Positions 9,456-20,433 of a DNA stretch of 64,000 nucleotides are shown here, in pieces. The DNA lies in contig CAJNDS010001446.1 of the NCBI GenBank assembly GCA_905221605.1, forward strand, positions 1,106,315 through 1,170,314. The letters run 5' to 3'. Numbering within the stretch: the stretch's first letter is position 1; each line of letters opens with the position of its first letter. A program made the translations under genes and the position numbers. The stretch is from Symbiodinium natans. Lineage: Eukaryota; Sar; Dinophyceae; Suessiales; Symbiodiniaceae. A model generated the notes under the pieces. That model was given only the letters and a program-made list of their open reading frames with translations, was not told where the DNA came from and made no database searches.

Positions 9456-11954
9456 GGTTTAGGGTTTAGGGTTTAAAATTTAGGGTGTAGGGTTTAGGGT
9501 TTAGGGTTTAGGGTGTGTTACGTTCTGGGTTGCTCGCTGGGCTCCTGACACCAGAAGGAAAGCCCAGTACAACAAAACCTTACGGCCCCGCACAAAGATA
9601 ACACAAGACAATACAATTAAACAACACTAAGCTCAGAACATCTTGCAGCGCGCGGGTGGGAAGGACCTGTTTCTACAAGAAAAAAACGTGTGCAGCATCA
9701 CTACCCAAAGGGGGACAAGCCGAGCGATTTACAACAGAATCAAACGAAGAGAGAAACCGGGGCAAACGCTTGTGGAGCCAAACCAGTCCTGAGCATGGGC
9801 GCCATGCGCATATATGCAGAGTCCACTTGTGTCCGAGCCAGTCGCCGGCGTGGCAGCAGGAGCCTCCGTTGAACACGCACACAACAATTGCAAGAACGAA
9901 TGACATGTACGCCAGAAGGTCGCGACACACTTCACTCGTGTACACACACTCGTGCACACGCACCGGCCGGAACACAAGTCAATCCGAGCGTAAGACCGCC
10001 CCGTTGTGACCCCTTGCACGGCTCGGAACGCGGCAAGGACGAGCCTCAGCAAGGGGAAAGGACAAAGTTCCGAGGGCACCCTAGCCAAGTGAAAACCAAC
10101 CCTTAACATGATCGATATCAGCTGCGCAATGGCGCACAAACATAGTCAACCGGCTCGCCGAGCAGATTGCAAAACAGACCACATCATGAAACAATCAACT
10201 TCAGTGATGACACAATATGAGACCGGCACAGGGCTGAAGCCAGTCTTCGGACGCTTCCACCTCATCCCAACGACGATGCAACACAAACGAAGTTTGACCA
10301 AACTCGTGCACTGATACAAGCTGAATAGGCTATGCGACTGAGCAATAGACCGACCATAGCGTTGGTTGGAGAGGCGCACGCGGCTGAGCTCCACAACCTC
10401 AAGAATACTAGCAGGTTGCGCAATGCGCTCCACACACAGTCGACAGCAATAAGAATTCCCTCGAGGCAGCTGCAGCATGTCGCCACCCGCGGCAAACCTC
10501 GCCACACATCTTCCAGGTAACATCAGAATCTCACATAACGTTCGGATGCGAATTCGCATTGAAGCCCAAATCAGCATCGAAATGTTGAACCTCATTCCAT
10601 TCACCAAGTAGAACTGCGACACCAGGTCCACACACACAGAAGCCGATTCCAACTCTGGGCACGCCACCTTGAAAGTCGCCTCGGCATGCGAAGGTGCACT
10701 TGAAAAGCGTTGCAAAGACAAGAAGCCCACAAACGTACGCCACAAGCACTACGACGCATGCCGTTGTCCCCTCCTTCTTGCGACCTGTGGTCTGACAGCC
10801 ATCTCAGCCACCACTCATGTAGCCACCATAGCAAGCACGACAGAACTGCAGCCAGCAGGGCCCTGACTTGTGCTGGTCGTCCCACGCCGTTCTGTCAGAG
10901 CTTAATGCGATACACTGGAAAGATACTCCTGGACACCAAAACGAAACAGTCGTGCGACGGTCACGGTCCGTATCACATGAAACACATCAGCACAAGACGA
11001 GCCTGCAGCCAGTTCAAACAGGCTGTGACCTGCAGACACACACGATATACACAAAAATGATCTGTTCACAAGCTTCCACTATCAGGTATTGAATCAAGCA
11101 CGTGTATGGCGTTGCACACAAGCAAGAAACAGTACACAAGCATGTTGACTAGACGCGCAACTACTAAGCACCTGCACAACAACCAATTTTCTGAGCCACT
11201 GACACGAGCACGCAAAGCCCCTCCCAACAAGCAAACGCAGGAGAAACCCAGCCCAAGAATGCAATTGGGGATGGGGGAAGTGAGCATGTTCCACATCGCC
11301 GAAAGATACAATTTGCGCCTGCCAAGTTGGCTCGTCAAAAGAAAGGCAGTGCAAGGCTCTCTTCCAAGAACAACAACTACGGCTAGCACCAATTTCTAAA
11401 AAGCACGACGAGCCTGACTGTTTATCACGGCCAAACATCTCGCACTCAAAGCACACGAGAAACATAAAACAACATACACACCTGGCTTTACAATTGGAAA
11501 ACTTTCTCAGCAAAAACAACGAACACGCAACCTGAACCCCAGCCGTCGGAACAAAGTTTACACTGAGCACAACACCGTACACACTCTTCAGCACAACACA
11601 CTTGAGAATGTAAGGATGTCTCATGCTTCGCATCAATCCGATCGGCCTGCCGCAGCACAGGCTAAAGAATTCAATTTTATGTCAAGCATGAACCTAAGTT
11701 ACTGCCAAAAGCTAGATGTAGGGAGCCCACCAGCTTCAAACGGGCTCGAATCAGCTGAGACACATCGTCGCAATCGCATCACACACCGCCGCATGACAAC
11801 AGAGCACTGCAGACTCCAATTACAAAGTAAGGAAGCAGCTGCTCTCGCGCTCCGACACACGCAGCTGCGGTGGCCCTTCAAACGTCCACGTGCCTGTTAA
11901 TTCATCAAAAGGTATACACGCACCACTGACCAAAATACCGCAGCACTCACTCAC

Positions 11955-12013
11955 CTAACAGACTCTCCGGCGTGGACGGCCAAGAGAAAGAAGACCAGCA
12001 GAAGCACCAACAT
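11955..12013 (-). CDS. Candidate first exon with signal peptide
   Basis: ATG at 12011-12013 opens MLVLLLVFFLLAVHAGESV, a classic short signal peptide with an AHA-type cleavage site. The frame reaches GTTAG|GTGAGTG, a textbook GT donor at 11954. The next exon may lie at 11699-11885, where an AG|GCACGTGG acceptor precedes an open Cys/Arg-rich frame, but phase fits only with an alternative donor. The protein would be secreted or membrane-targeted. Confidence 0.45.
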
Positions 12014-12387
12014 GGCGATGGCAAAATCACAGAAGGAAAGCCCTTGACGAACATGAACGAGTCTTACACATGAAACGTTTATCTCTTTCCATCGTTTCTA
12101 AGCAGAAGCTGATGTAAATGTGTGTGCGTGCAAGTGCATGTAGCGATGCTGTGAAATATGAAGTGTATATATGCGGTACGTCCCCGCTTGCTCGAGACAC
12201 TTGGCACAAGACCCAAAAGAGGGAACTACGCATGCGAACCAAAACAGCGCAGGCAAGCCCGGCATATACACATGTCATCCCAGACAAAATTGAAACACCG
12301 ATTTTTTGTCCGTGATGTTAACGTCAGCAAAACAGCAAAAGCCAATTTCAGCAGAAGATTCAACCTAATGCAGATTTGGCTTCACAG

Positions 12388-12517
12388 AGGTGCGTTGGAT
12401 TCATATACTTAAACTTTGCTTGTCAGGGGGGGAAGGCCCCAGAGGTTTAAGTAAAATGAGCAGTTGGCCTCTGAGAGGTGCTTTGGGTTCATTTTTCTTA
12501 AACTCGGCTTGTCAGCT
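12388..12517. repeat. Direct repeat, two copies of about 40 bp
   Basis: GAGGTGCGTTGGATTCATAT...CTTAAACTTTGCTTGTCAG at 12388 recurs at about 12474 with a few changes. Confidence 0.7.
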
Positions 12518-12579
12518 GTTTAGACAAATAACTTGGGAAACTCAGAATGACACCACATACAATTTCTGTTCATTTTGTC

Positions 12580-12724
12580 TTGAGGGTTTAGGGTTTTAGG
12601 GTTTAGGGTTTAGGGTTTAGGGTTTAGGGTTTAGGGTTTAGGGTTTAGGGTTTAGGGTTTAGGGTTTAGGGTTTAGGGTTTAGGGTTTAGGGTTTAGGGT
12701 TTAGGGTTTAGGGTTTAGGGTTTA
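12580..12724. repeat. TTTAGGG array
   Basis: About eighteen near-perfect units marking the right border of the heptamer-free block. Confidence 0.95.
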
Positions 12725-12727
12725 CGG

Positions 12728-13355
12728 CGGCACGCGACCATCGGCTTGGGGTTCTTATCTTCACGGCCCCAGGCATTTCGCAATCTGTCCCAGTTCCAAG
12801 GTTCGACCTCCCCAACACCCCTAAACCCCTGAACTTTTAACCCTAAACCCTAAACCCTAAACCCTAAGTTTGCTTAGACGGGTTTTGCGGCTGGGGGCTT
12901 CAAGGGCATTTGTAGGGGTCTCCGAAAGAACACGTGGCCCAGGTCCCCAACCCCTGCTCCAAAATCTCACCCCGCCAAACCCGAGAAAAAACTCGAACTC
13001 TGAGCCCTACGCCCTAAGCCCTACCCCCCAAACCCTAAACCCTGAACTCTGAGCCCTAAACCATGAAAACAACTTGGGAGTTTACGAGAATAAGGGACCC
13101 CTACTATCGACACCCACATAGTAGGATTCCTTTATGATAAGAAACCCAATACGGTACACACATCTCCCCCGAACCCTATAAGCCCTAAGCTTTGGGCCGG
13201 AAACCAGAACCAAATTTCCCCCAAACTCTCTGAACCCTAAACCCGAAACCCTAAACCCGAAACCCTTTTGAAACCTAAGCCAGTGAAAATAGAAACAGGG
13301 TCCGCGGCCCCGAAGAGGATGATGGACACGTCTTTGATGTCGCCACCTCATGGTC
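12728..13355 (-). CDS. Candidate exons, unknown protein
   Basis: Minus-strand islands: 13290-13352 (GGDIKDVSIILFGAADPVSI after TGAG), 12868-12965 (GPRVLSETPTNALEAPSRKT), 12728-12815 (EPWNWDRLRNAWGREDKNPK). Codon use is convincing in the last. No family recognised. Confidence 0.35.
13078..13172. mobile_element. Dispersed TIR element (GGTTTACGA...TCGGAAACC family)
   Basis: Contains GAGTTTACGAGAATAAGGGA with CCCCTACTAT, and CATAGTAGGATTCCTTTATG with ATAAGAAACCC, the conserved core of a family also found at 28680-28795, 34845-34905, 40497-40590, 53487-53590 and 57568-57670. Confidence 0.55.
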
Positions 13356-13582
13356 TTTCTGGGCTTCAGGGAGTTAGGGTTGAGGGTTTTAGGATTTTAG
13401 GGGTTCAGGGATTTGGGCCTTAGGGGTTCAGGGGCTTAGGGCTTAAGGGGCTTTGGGTTTTCGGGTTTTGGGATGCGCTTCAATTCTCACATGGTCGGCT
13501 CCTTCTACTCTTCCTACAGTGAACAAGAGATGGCGGCAACATGCGGCAACCCTAAACCCTAAACCCTAAACCCCTTATTTGC

Positions 13583-13830
13583 AGGGCTTTGATGCAGGGA
13601 GCCGAGCAAAGAGTGCAGGTACCTCGTTTCCGCGGGATCTTGAGGCTAACGCCGAACGTGAGACTGCCCCTACGTGTTTGAGGAGGTGCCCTAGACCCTA
13701 AACCCCAAACCCTAAAACCCCCCTAACCCTCTTTCCTCTGTTTGTCGGCAGTCGGTTCCCCCACGTGGGCCCTTTGAGCTTGAGGGAACTTCGGGCATCG
13801 TTGGTTTCCCACCATCTTATTCTTATTATC
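13583..13830 (+). CDS. Candidate exons, strand uncertain
   Basis: After TTTGCAG the plus strand reads FDAGSRAKSAGTSFPRDLEA (13584-13690), and after GGCAG it reads SVPPRGPFELEGTSGIVGFP (13752-13812). The minus strand is also open in both islands, so strand is a judgement based on the CAG acceptors. Confidence 0.3.
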
Positions 13831-13861
13831 GCTATCATTATCACGATTATTCCTACTTATG

Positions 13862-13972
13862 CTTCTACTAAATGCTTAAGAACCCACAGAGCAATGAAAT
13901 ATTCTTCCTCCTAAGGGCAGTGTAGTGAATATTATGTTTCATTTTTGGGGGTTCTTAAGCAAATAGTAGATT
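13862..13972. mobile_element. TIR element (TTGCTTAAGAACC family, copy 2)
   Basis: Ends CTACTAAATGCTTAAGAACC and GGGGGTTCTTAAGCAAATAG are inverted. The core is AT-rich. Confidence 0.65.
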
Positions 13973-13984
13973 ATAGGGTTCTTA

Positions 13985-14085
13985 AGGGAGGGAGTTCAAG
14001 GGGGGTATGTAACCCAAGCCTCCCTCATACTCCTACTACTCCCTAAGGCTGCCTAAGCTTCCCTAAGGCTCCCGAGGCACCTAAA
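13985..14085. mobile_element. GGGGGGTATGTAACCCAAG element
   Basis: GAGTTCAAGGGGGGTATGTA followed by ACCCAAG and several GCTTCCCTAAGG-like steps matches 43968-44070 in inverse orientation. Confidence 0.5.
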
Positions 14086-14214
14086 CCCTCAACCCTAAAC
14101 CCTAAACCCCCTCCCTTACGAACCCTGTAAAGGAAACCCCCCCCCCTAAGACCCTAAACCCTAAACCCTAAACCCTAAACCCTAAAGCCTAAAAAGTAAA
14201 TTTTGGTGGGAAGC

Positions 14215-14315
14215 CGAACAGGCCCACTGGACGTGCGGGCACCTCGAGTCGCGTCCGTGCGATCTTTGCGCCGGAGATGCAGCAAGCCTACTGGGATGGT
14301 CGATCTTGGGGGGGC
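14215..14315 (+). CDS. Candidate exon with Cys/His pattern
   Basis: The plus strand reads FWWEAEQAHWTCGHLESRPC then DLCAGDAASLLGW. The C-x-H...C-x2-C spacing could bind zinc. The minus strand is also open, so support is moderate. Confidence 0.35.
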
Positions 14316-14507
14316 TTAGGGTTTAGGGTTTAGGGTTTAGGGTTTAGGGTTTAGGGTTTAGGGTTTAGGATTTAGGGTTTAGGGTTTAGGGCTTAGGGTT
14401 TTGGATTTAGGGTTCAGGGGGTTTAGGGGCCAGGGTGTAGGGTTTAGGGCTTAGGGCTTAGGGCTTACGGTGTTTCAAGGTTTCGGGTTGTTGTGGTACT
14501 TGCCGGC

Positions 14508-15010
14508 TAGAACTGCTCAGTCAATTCTTTCGCTGCTTTCCCTGAACGGCTATTTGAAAGAACAAAAACCACCATGTGCGAACATACAAGCTTGAAGAGC
14601 TTGAAGTCCCAGCGACCCGCAGCGACCCTCATCGGCCAACCCTGAAACTCCCAGCCCGTAAACCACGAAAAACTCCAAGCCCTAAACGCAAAACTCTCCG
14701 CACCCTGAAGCCCTAGACCCCCAAAATCTAAGCCGCAAACCCCAAACCCTAGACTTCTGGCTCTCTTGTTCGGGTTCCGAGTGGAGATTGACCCTAGCCA
14801 TTAAACCCGTACGATCCAGGGCTCCTACGAAGGCCTGATGCGGCGGGGTTAAGCGAGTTTAGGGCTTAGGGTCTAGGGTTTACGGCTGAAACTCTGGGCG
14901 CCGCCTGGCAAAATGAAAGCCAGGAAGGAGCAGGCCTTAGAGTCTTGTAGAGCTCACGGCTTGGAGCTTCGGGCTAGCTTGGGTGGTGGCTTGCTTGGTG
15001 CTCAATCTAA
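14508..15010 (-). CDS. Candidate exons, possible diacylglycerol-kinase-like start
   Basis: Minus islands: 14890-14960 (RELYKTLRPAPSWLSFCQAA), 14758-14855 (HQAFVGALDRTGLMARVNLH), 14508-14632 (WDFKLFKLVCSHMVVFVLSN then SRSGKAAKELTEQF, TAG). The VVFV-N-S-R-S-G...ELxxxF pattern recalls the first motif of the diacylglycerol/lipid kinase catalytic domain, though the usual glycine run is absent. This family guess rests on one motif only. Confidence 0.35.
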
Positions 15011-15059
15011 GTTTCTGGGAGTAGGGTTTAGGGTTTAGGGTTTCGGGTTTAGGGTTTGG

Positions 15060-15365
15060 GGTAACGTGGGACCCTCTTTAATGTGTAATCCCTTCCCCCT
15101 AATACTAAAACCCCTCCCCCCCCCCCCTCCCCAATTCTGAAATTCGCCTGGGCCCGAAAAATATTTAAAATTAGGGGGGGTCTAAATCCTAAAACCTGAA
15201 TTCCGAAACCCCTAATGGCTCAACTCAAGGGCGAAGGCCCTGAACCCCTCCCCCCCTAAATCCCAAACAGGTTTAGTATTGGGCTGGGTGCCGGCAGGGC
15301 CCGGCAAAAATAATATTTAAATTTAGGGGGGGTTTTAGTATTAGGGGGAAGGGATTAGGGCCCCC
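15060..15365. mobile_element. TIR element with 30-35 bp inverted ends
   Basis: TAATCCCTTCCCCCTAATAC followed by TAAAACCCC at 15086 is matched by GGGGTTTTAGTATTAGGGGG and AAGGGATTA ending near 15357. Inside, a second pair of similar segments starts with GGGCCCG and AATATTTAAA. No reading frame of note is present. Confidence 0.8.
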
Positions 15366-15394
15366 CCCCCCTGAACAGTCGAGGCGTGGATGGG

Positions 15395-15720
15395 ATCCTG
15401 ATTACACGGCCCCGGGGGCTTATATGATTTTAACAGGGAGGAGTTTTAAAGGGGCGGCGCTGCCCAGCATCTTTTTTAAAGGCGCGCCGCGTGGGTTTTT
15501 CTTGCGGCGCCCGGACGATTTGACTTTAAAGAGGATCCCCCAAACAGTCAGGGGAATAATTCGGCCAATTTGACTTTAAAGGGGCGACCCCCTACGAAAC
15601 AGGGTCCAACATTAAGAAGGTTGGGGTTAGACCCGGGCCAGGGCTTCGAGGGGCATGAACTCCCAGTGATCAGAGCGTGAACCACCCGAAAGCGATTGCC
15701 GAAACCCTTCAACCCCACAC
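15395..15720 (-). other. Unique region with degenerate GACTTTAAAGGGGCG repeats and one candidate exon
   Basis: Related segments GATTTGACTTTAAAGAGG (about 15507) and AATTTGACTTTAAAGGGG (about 15567) recur. At 15640-15708 the minus strand reads QSLSGGSRSDHWEFMPLEAL then a stop. No other gene is seen. Confidence 0.35.
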
Positions 15721-15827
15721 ACGGTTTAGGGTTTCGGGTTTAGGGTTTAGGTTTAGGGTTTAAGGTCTAAACCCAAACCCTAAACTCACTCCATATGTGC
15801 ATGACCTTAATGGCCCAAGTCGGCGGC

Positions 15828-15975
15828 AAAACTTGCTTAAATAGTCGGCGTTTGCCTCGTTCGTCGGCAAATTCGCCTAAATAGTCGGCGGCCACTAACT
15901 AGTTTGCCGAATCACTCGGCAAACTTGCCTAAGTAGCCACGCCCAATTTGCCTACATAGTCAGTGGACCATAGTC
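15828..15975. repeat. Interspersed TTTGCCTAAATAGTCGGCG repeats
   Basis: Four degenerate copies of a unit built from GGCAAACTTGCCTAAATAGTCGG. Confidence 0.7.
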
Positions 15976-16420
15976 AACACCCCCCACCCGCCCCCCCCCC
16001 CCGCAACCTCCCAAATTTCTAGGGTTCTAACCCTAGATTTTCGAGACCCCAGATTTTCGGGGTCGAGGTTTGGAGGGTAGAAGTGTTGGGATTCCTGGAT
16101 TTACAGTAGGGTTTAGGGTTCAAGCCCTAGACCTTTAGGGTTCCTGGATTTAGAGTACAACAGGGTGCAAGGCCTAGGGTTTAAGGTTTAGGGTTCACGA
16201 AAACGAAAGCTTCCTAATGTTAGGGTGGGTGGGTAGAAATTCGATACCAGAGTAGCGAGCTTGACTAATTTGGACTTGAGATGCTGAACCCTACACCCTA
16301 AACCCTAAACCCTAAACCCTAAATGCTAAACCCTAAACCCTAAACCCTAAACCCCAAACCCTAAACCCTAAACCCTAACCCTAAACCCTAAACCCTAAAC
16401 CCAAACCCCAAACCCTAAAC

Positions 16421-16542
16421 CTACGGGAGCGTGTGCGGAAGGAAGTCCGCTCTCCCCTGGGCTTCCCGGGCCAGGGAGCCGATGATGCCGAGAAAGAGGC
16501 CGAAGTGGGGGATCTGGAGGCCTCCAACTTTCAACTTTTCGG
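16421..16542 (-). CDS. Candidate terminal exon with a hydrophobic segment
   Basis: The minus strand reads LKVGGLQIPHFGLFLGIIGS then LAREAQGRADFLPHTLP and TAG at 16421-16423. The first part could be a membrane helix. It lies just beyond the LTR element from the exon at about 25050-25112, so both may belong to one interrupted gene. Confidence 0.4.
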
Positions 16543-16701
16543 GGTTTAGGGTTAAGGGTTTTAGGGCTTAGGGTTCAGGGTTTAGGGTTTAGGGTTTTGG
16601 GTTCAGGGTTCAGGGTTCGGTTCAGGGTTCAGGGTTTAGGGTTGAAAGGCTTTAGGGTTGAGGGTGGAGGGTGGAGGGTGGAGGGTTTTGAGGTCCCTCT
16701 A

Positions 16702-16889
16702 TGAAAAGTTCGATGGAGCAGTTTGAGATACACTTTCAGGTATCACAACATTCACAGCAGTGAGCAACTCATCAGTCACACTTGTTTCAGCACTTGAGCC
16801 TTAAGCCAAAGCAGTGACGACAGCTTTGGTCAGGTCAGGTCAGGCAGTGGATACTGCCAGGGCTCTAGAGGGAACAGTGTATTCTAACA
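16702..16889 (-). repeat. 3' LTR (element orientation)
   Basis: Copy of the 5' LTR; on the plus strand the four differences seen are all A here and G in the other LTR. A short purine run (AAGGGACTG on the minus strand) precedes it as a weak polypurine-tract candidate. Confidence 0.95.
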
Positions 16890-18905
16890 CAGTCCCTTGA
16901 GTCAACACTTCAGTGTTCGACTCACATCAGTCGTCTCGGCCTTGCGAGAAACTCGGCAGCAGTATACTATTAAATCAAAACCATCACATATCGCAGTAAA
17001 CTCAACGAAAGCAGCAGTAACGAATCAGGCTCATCCAGTGCTTTTGCAAATTGCGAACAGTATCAGCAGCTGGCCTGTACAGTGCTGCTAGGTCTCACTT
17101 CAGCTTTGCAGCTTGCAAAACAGTCACCAAGACCAGTGAACAGTCGGCAGTTGCAGCTTACTCAACGACCAAGCCAGTTTCAAGGGCTCAGGGCTCCAGT
17201 GACTCTGCAGTCACTCTCCATCTTCAGTCGGAAAGGGTCCCCAGCTCAGAGGCCAGTCGAATGTCAGTGACATGGCTTGAGTGGATACCCCCATCGACTA
17301 TCTGCAGTTCGCTGCAGTCTCTCACTCGGCTGGCGAGACAGTGATTGAGACTTGGTGCTCAGTCCCAATGGCTCGCCTCAGGCCAGTGACCACAGTGGTC
17401 AGAGCAGTGGCCTGCGCCTTGTCACCACCAGTGAATCCTGGCCTCCATGTGCCAGTGGGCTGGTCCTCATCAGTGATGAACTCTCCCAGCTGGATGGCAG
17501 TTGCCTCAGTCCAAACAGTCGCCCCGATGACGATGTGGCGACAGTTGCGATGCCAGTCAGCGGCAGTCGACCGAGCAAAGAGATCCTTCGGCTCCCAGTC
17601 GACCAGTGTCCAACGACGAACGGACACTTGCTCTTGCGCATTCAGTGTGAACGGCACCTCAGTGAGCCCAGGGTCAGTGGTCACGATGTAATCACTGTAC
17701 CTGCGATTGAAGAACCGCAGTGTGCCTTCAGTGACCAGATTGATGAAATGCTCAGTGGTGAACCGAAACGCCACCAGTGTCCACGTCTGCTCAACAGTGA
17801 CAGTGGGCTCCTCGGTCTGTGTCCGCCACAGTCCACGACGCCACAGCGCAGCACGTGCACTCAGTGACAGATTGAACTGTCCAGCGTAAATCCCATGCAG
17901 TGAGAATTGCCCAGTCGTGCGCAATGTCTCCGCATCTTCAGTGCGTAGGCAGATCCAGCAGTGCTTGGCCACCAGTGTCTCCAAGACACTCGTTGGCCAG
18001 GATTCACTGGTGGTGACAAGGCACAGGCCACTGCTCTGACCACTGTGGTCACTGGCCTGAGGCGAGCCATTGGGACTGAGCACCAAGTCTCAATCACTGT
18101 CTCGCCAGCCGAGTGAGAGACTGCAGCGAACTGCAGATAGTCGATGGGGGTATCCACTCAAGCCATGTCACTGACATTGAAGGGCCAGTTCGCCATTGTC
18201 ACTTCAGGCACCTGACTTGCCAGTGACATGCGCTGTGTGGCTCCACTCAACTCAGTGGCCAGTCTGCCATTGTGAGTCGTCACAGCTCTTGCTCGAGCTC
18301 AGTGATCTGGGGCATTGGCGCATCAGTGGCCAGTGCTGCCACATTTGCGATGGCATTCGACATGGCGGCAGTCTACAGAACAGTGAGGAGGCAGAGGGCA
18401 GTTAGGCAGTGACTTTTGAGTCGCTCAAAAAACACAGCATGCAAAGCAGTGCAGCCCAAACTTCTATGTACAGTTTTCTTTCTACACATGACACATGTAA
18501 AAGACAGTTTTCCAGCTTCGAAGAAAACAGTGAAAAATCGTTTCGAATCGACGAAAACAGTGAACGTGGTTCTCTCCTCTCAGTCTCTTCTTTCTGCACA
18601 GCAGTACATGCACGCCTGCACAGTGACACTCAGCACAAGCAGTGCTTTGCTTGCCAGTGCTCCTTGGGAGCAGTGCTTGTTTGTCTGTTTGTACATGCAC
18701 AGTGAACAAGACAGTGACACACAACTCACACAGCACAGCAGTGTTGCTTATGTTTATGCTGCAGTGTTGTAAATCCGCAGTGCCTTCGGCACAGGGCGTC
18801 CAGCAAACCAAAACAGTCCTGCAACCAACCCCAAACAGTGCATCAACCGCGGCGCATCATCATGAGCATCAGTACGCGGGCGCACACAAGGGGGCACGCA
18901 AACAG
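16890..18905 (-). other. Long 3' untranslated region of the Copia element
   Basis: About 2 kb between the RNase H stop and the 3' LTR. Apart from the inverted repeat it holds only short frames on both strands. CAGT on the plus strand is very dense throughout. Confidence 0.75.
17260..18178. repeat. 184-bp inverted repeat in the Copia 3' region
   Basis: Arms 17260-17443 and 17995-18178 are reverse complements with one mismatch noted (GCCTGCGCC versus GCCTGTGCC). The 551-bp loop is unique. The region lies between the RNase H stop and the 3' LTR and codes for nothing recognisable. RNA would fold into a long hairpin. Confidence 0.9.
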
Positions 18906-20414
18906 TTAGAACAGGTTACTATGAACGCCTAAGCGTCCTTTCAGTGATGACAGTGTTTCAACGCTGACATATTTGGTGAGCAAATCAGCAGGGTTGTTCA
19001 GTGTTCCTACCTTCAGGACCTTGATCAGTCCAGCTTTCACCAGGTCTTGCATATAAAGGAACCTCAGTTCCACATGCTTAGCGCGCTTGCCAGCACCAAA
19101 ACGCGTCGCCATAGATTTGCCTGCAGTGGAATCAGTGTACACGTGAACATTGACCTTGCGGGTCAGTCCACTCTCCAGCAACAGCGCGCGAACGAACAGT
19201 GCCTCGCTCGTGCCTTGACCAATTGCATACAATTCAGCTTCACCGCTTGACAGTGCGATTGTTGATTGCGTGCGCGCAATGCTTTGAACATTACAACCAA
19301 GGACATTCACAGTCGAACCAGAGGTCGACTTGCGTGTCTTGTTGCATCCAGCCCAGTCACTGTCAACATACGAATTTACATCCACAGGGACAGTGGCACC
19401 AGACAGCTGGTGCGTCGGTCTCAGCTTCAACACCGACAGTTTGGTACCAGCCAAGTACCTCAACAGGTGTTTCAACTTTCCAACCGACTCAGTGGTGGGA
19501 GCAGTCACGTCGCGTGACAGTTCCTTCACCGCGTATGCAACATCAGGCCTTACAAACGCATACCACAGCAGTTTGCCAACCGCAGTGCGATACTTCTCAT
19601 GGCCCTCTTTATCCAGTGGCTCAGGCATCAACTGCCTCAAGGATGACGAACCAGTCGTGGCAACGGAATTGCACTTCGACAGGTTGTACATTTCAAGCAG
19701 TTTGTCAACATACGAAGGAGACATGCACACATCAATGCTATCACCGCAGTGACGCAAGCGGCGACCAAGAAACGTGTGCTCAGTCCCTTCGACCAACTCA
19801 CCAGTGATCTTCACGATCAGCTCTTTCTGCAGTTCTTCAAGAAAATGCCGTTTGAGCTTGTCATTTCCAATGATCAGTAGATCGTCAACATATGCCAAGA
19901 CAAACAGTGAACCACTTTCATGACAGTAAAGATTGCCATTGGACTTGCAGCGCTTGAACTTCAGCTTCTGCATCGTAGCGGCAAAATGGTCTTGCCACAG
20001 TTTAGGCGCTTGACGCAGCCCGTACATTGCCTTATTCAGTCGCCAGAGTACTTTCCTGTCAGGGTAGTACTCAGCTGGCGGCCAGACGAACACTTCGTCA
20101 GTCATTGCTGCGTGTAAAAACGCAGTTGACACATCAGCAAGCGTGATCGTCCAGTTTCGAGCAAGGGCCAAAATCAGCAACACACGCAGTGTCACCAACG
20201 ACGGTGTGCTCGCGAACAGTGAATCCAGGTCCAGTTGGCGAGAGTCCTGGAAGCAGCCTTGAACTACGAGACGCATCCGCAGTTCTATGTCAGACTTCCA
20301 GCGCTTGACCCACTTTACGCCAATGGCACCCTTCACTTGCTCACTTGAGCAGTTTTCTACGGGCACTTCTGTATACACTTCGAAGTCCTTCGTGGATCCC
20401 ATTTCCTTATTCAT
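18906..20414 (-). CDS. Reverse transcriptase-RNase H of the Copia element
   Basis: 502 codons as annotated. RT motifs DVSTAFLHA (D94) and YVDDLL (175-180) give the catalytic aspartates; RNase H has VDSDWAGC (D351), SSGEAELYA (E392/E394), YTDSTAGKSMA (D428) and ADLLTK. The frame is open upstream of the ATG (SEEAQATGMNKEM) and lies +1 relative to the integrase frame, whose TGA is at 20434-20436, so expression needs a frameshift or the copy carries an indel there. Confidence 0.96.
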   Translation of the reverse strand: MNKEMGSTKDFEVYTEVPVENCSSEQVKGAIGVKWVKRWKSDIELRMRLVVQGCFQDSRQLDLDSLFASTPSLVTLRVLLILALARNWTITLADVSTAFLHAAMTDEVFVWPPAEYYPDRKVLWRLNKAMYGLRQAPKLWQDHFAATMQKLKFKRCKSNGNLYCHESGSLFVLAYVDDLLIIGNDKLKRHFLEELQKELIVKITGELVEGTEHTFLGRRLRHCGDSIDVCMSPSYVDKLLEMYNLSKCNSVATTGSSSLRQLMPEPLDKEGHEKYRTAVGKLLWYAFVRPDVAYAVKELSRDVTAPTTESVGKLKHLLRYLAGTKLSVLKLRPTHQLSGATVPVDVNSYVDSDWAGCNKTRKSTSGSTVNVLGCNVQSIARTQSTIALSSGEAELYAIGQGTSEALFVRALLLESGLTRKVNVHVYTDSTAGKSMATRFGAGKRAKHVELRFLYMQDLVKAGLIKVLKVGTLNNPADLLTKYVSVETLSSLKGRLGVHSNLF

Positions 20415-20433
20415 GCCAGTTGCCTGTGCTTCT

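Larger units (their letters stand above)
9520..12588. other. 3-kb block free of telomeric heptamers
   Basis: Apart from the LTR element, this is the longest stretch without TTTAGGG. The plus strand is rich in A and C. Many overlapping reading frames exist on both strands (minus 10146-10745 and 11094-11636 are the longest) but none resembles a known protein. It begins near a short hairpin (CTGGGCT...AGCCCAG, about 9538-9568) and ends after a direct repeat (12388-12517). It may be a gene with long GT-rich introns starting at 12013, or a younger insertion. Confidence 0.5.

Noticed and set aside
17281-18157. Two similar proteins MDTPIDYLQFAAVSHSAGE on opposite strands
   Set aside because: They result from the 184-bp inverted repeat in the retrotransposon 3' region; no sign of coding selection.
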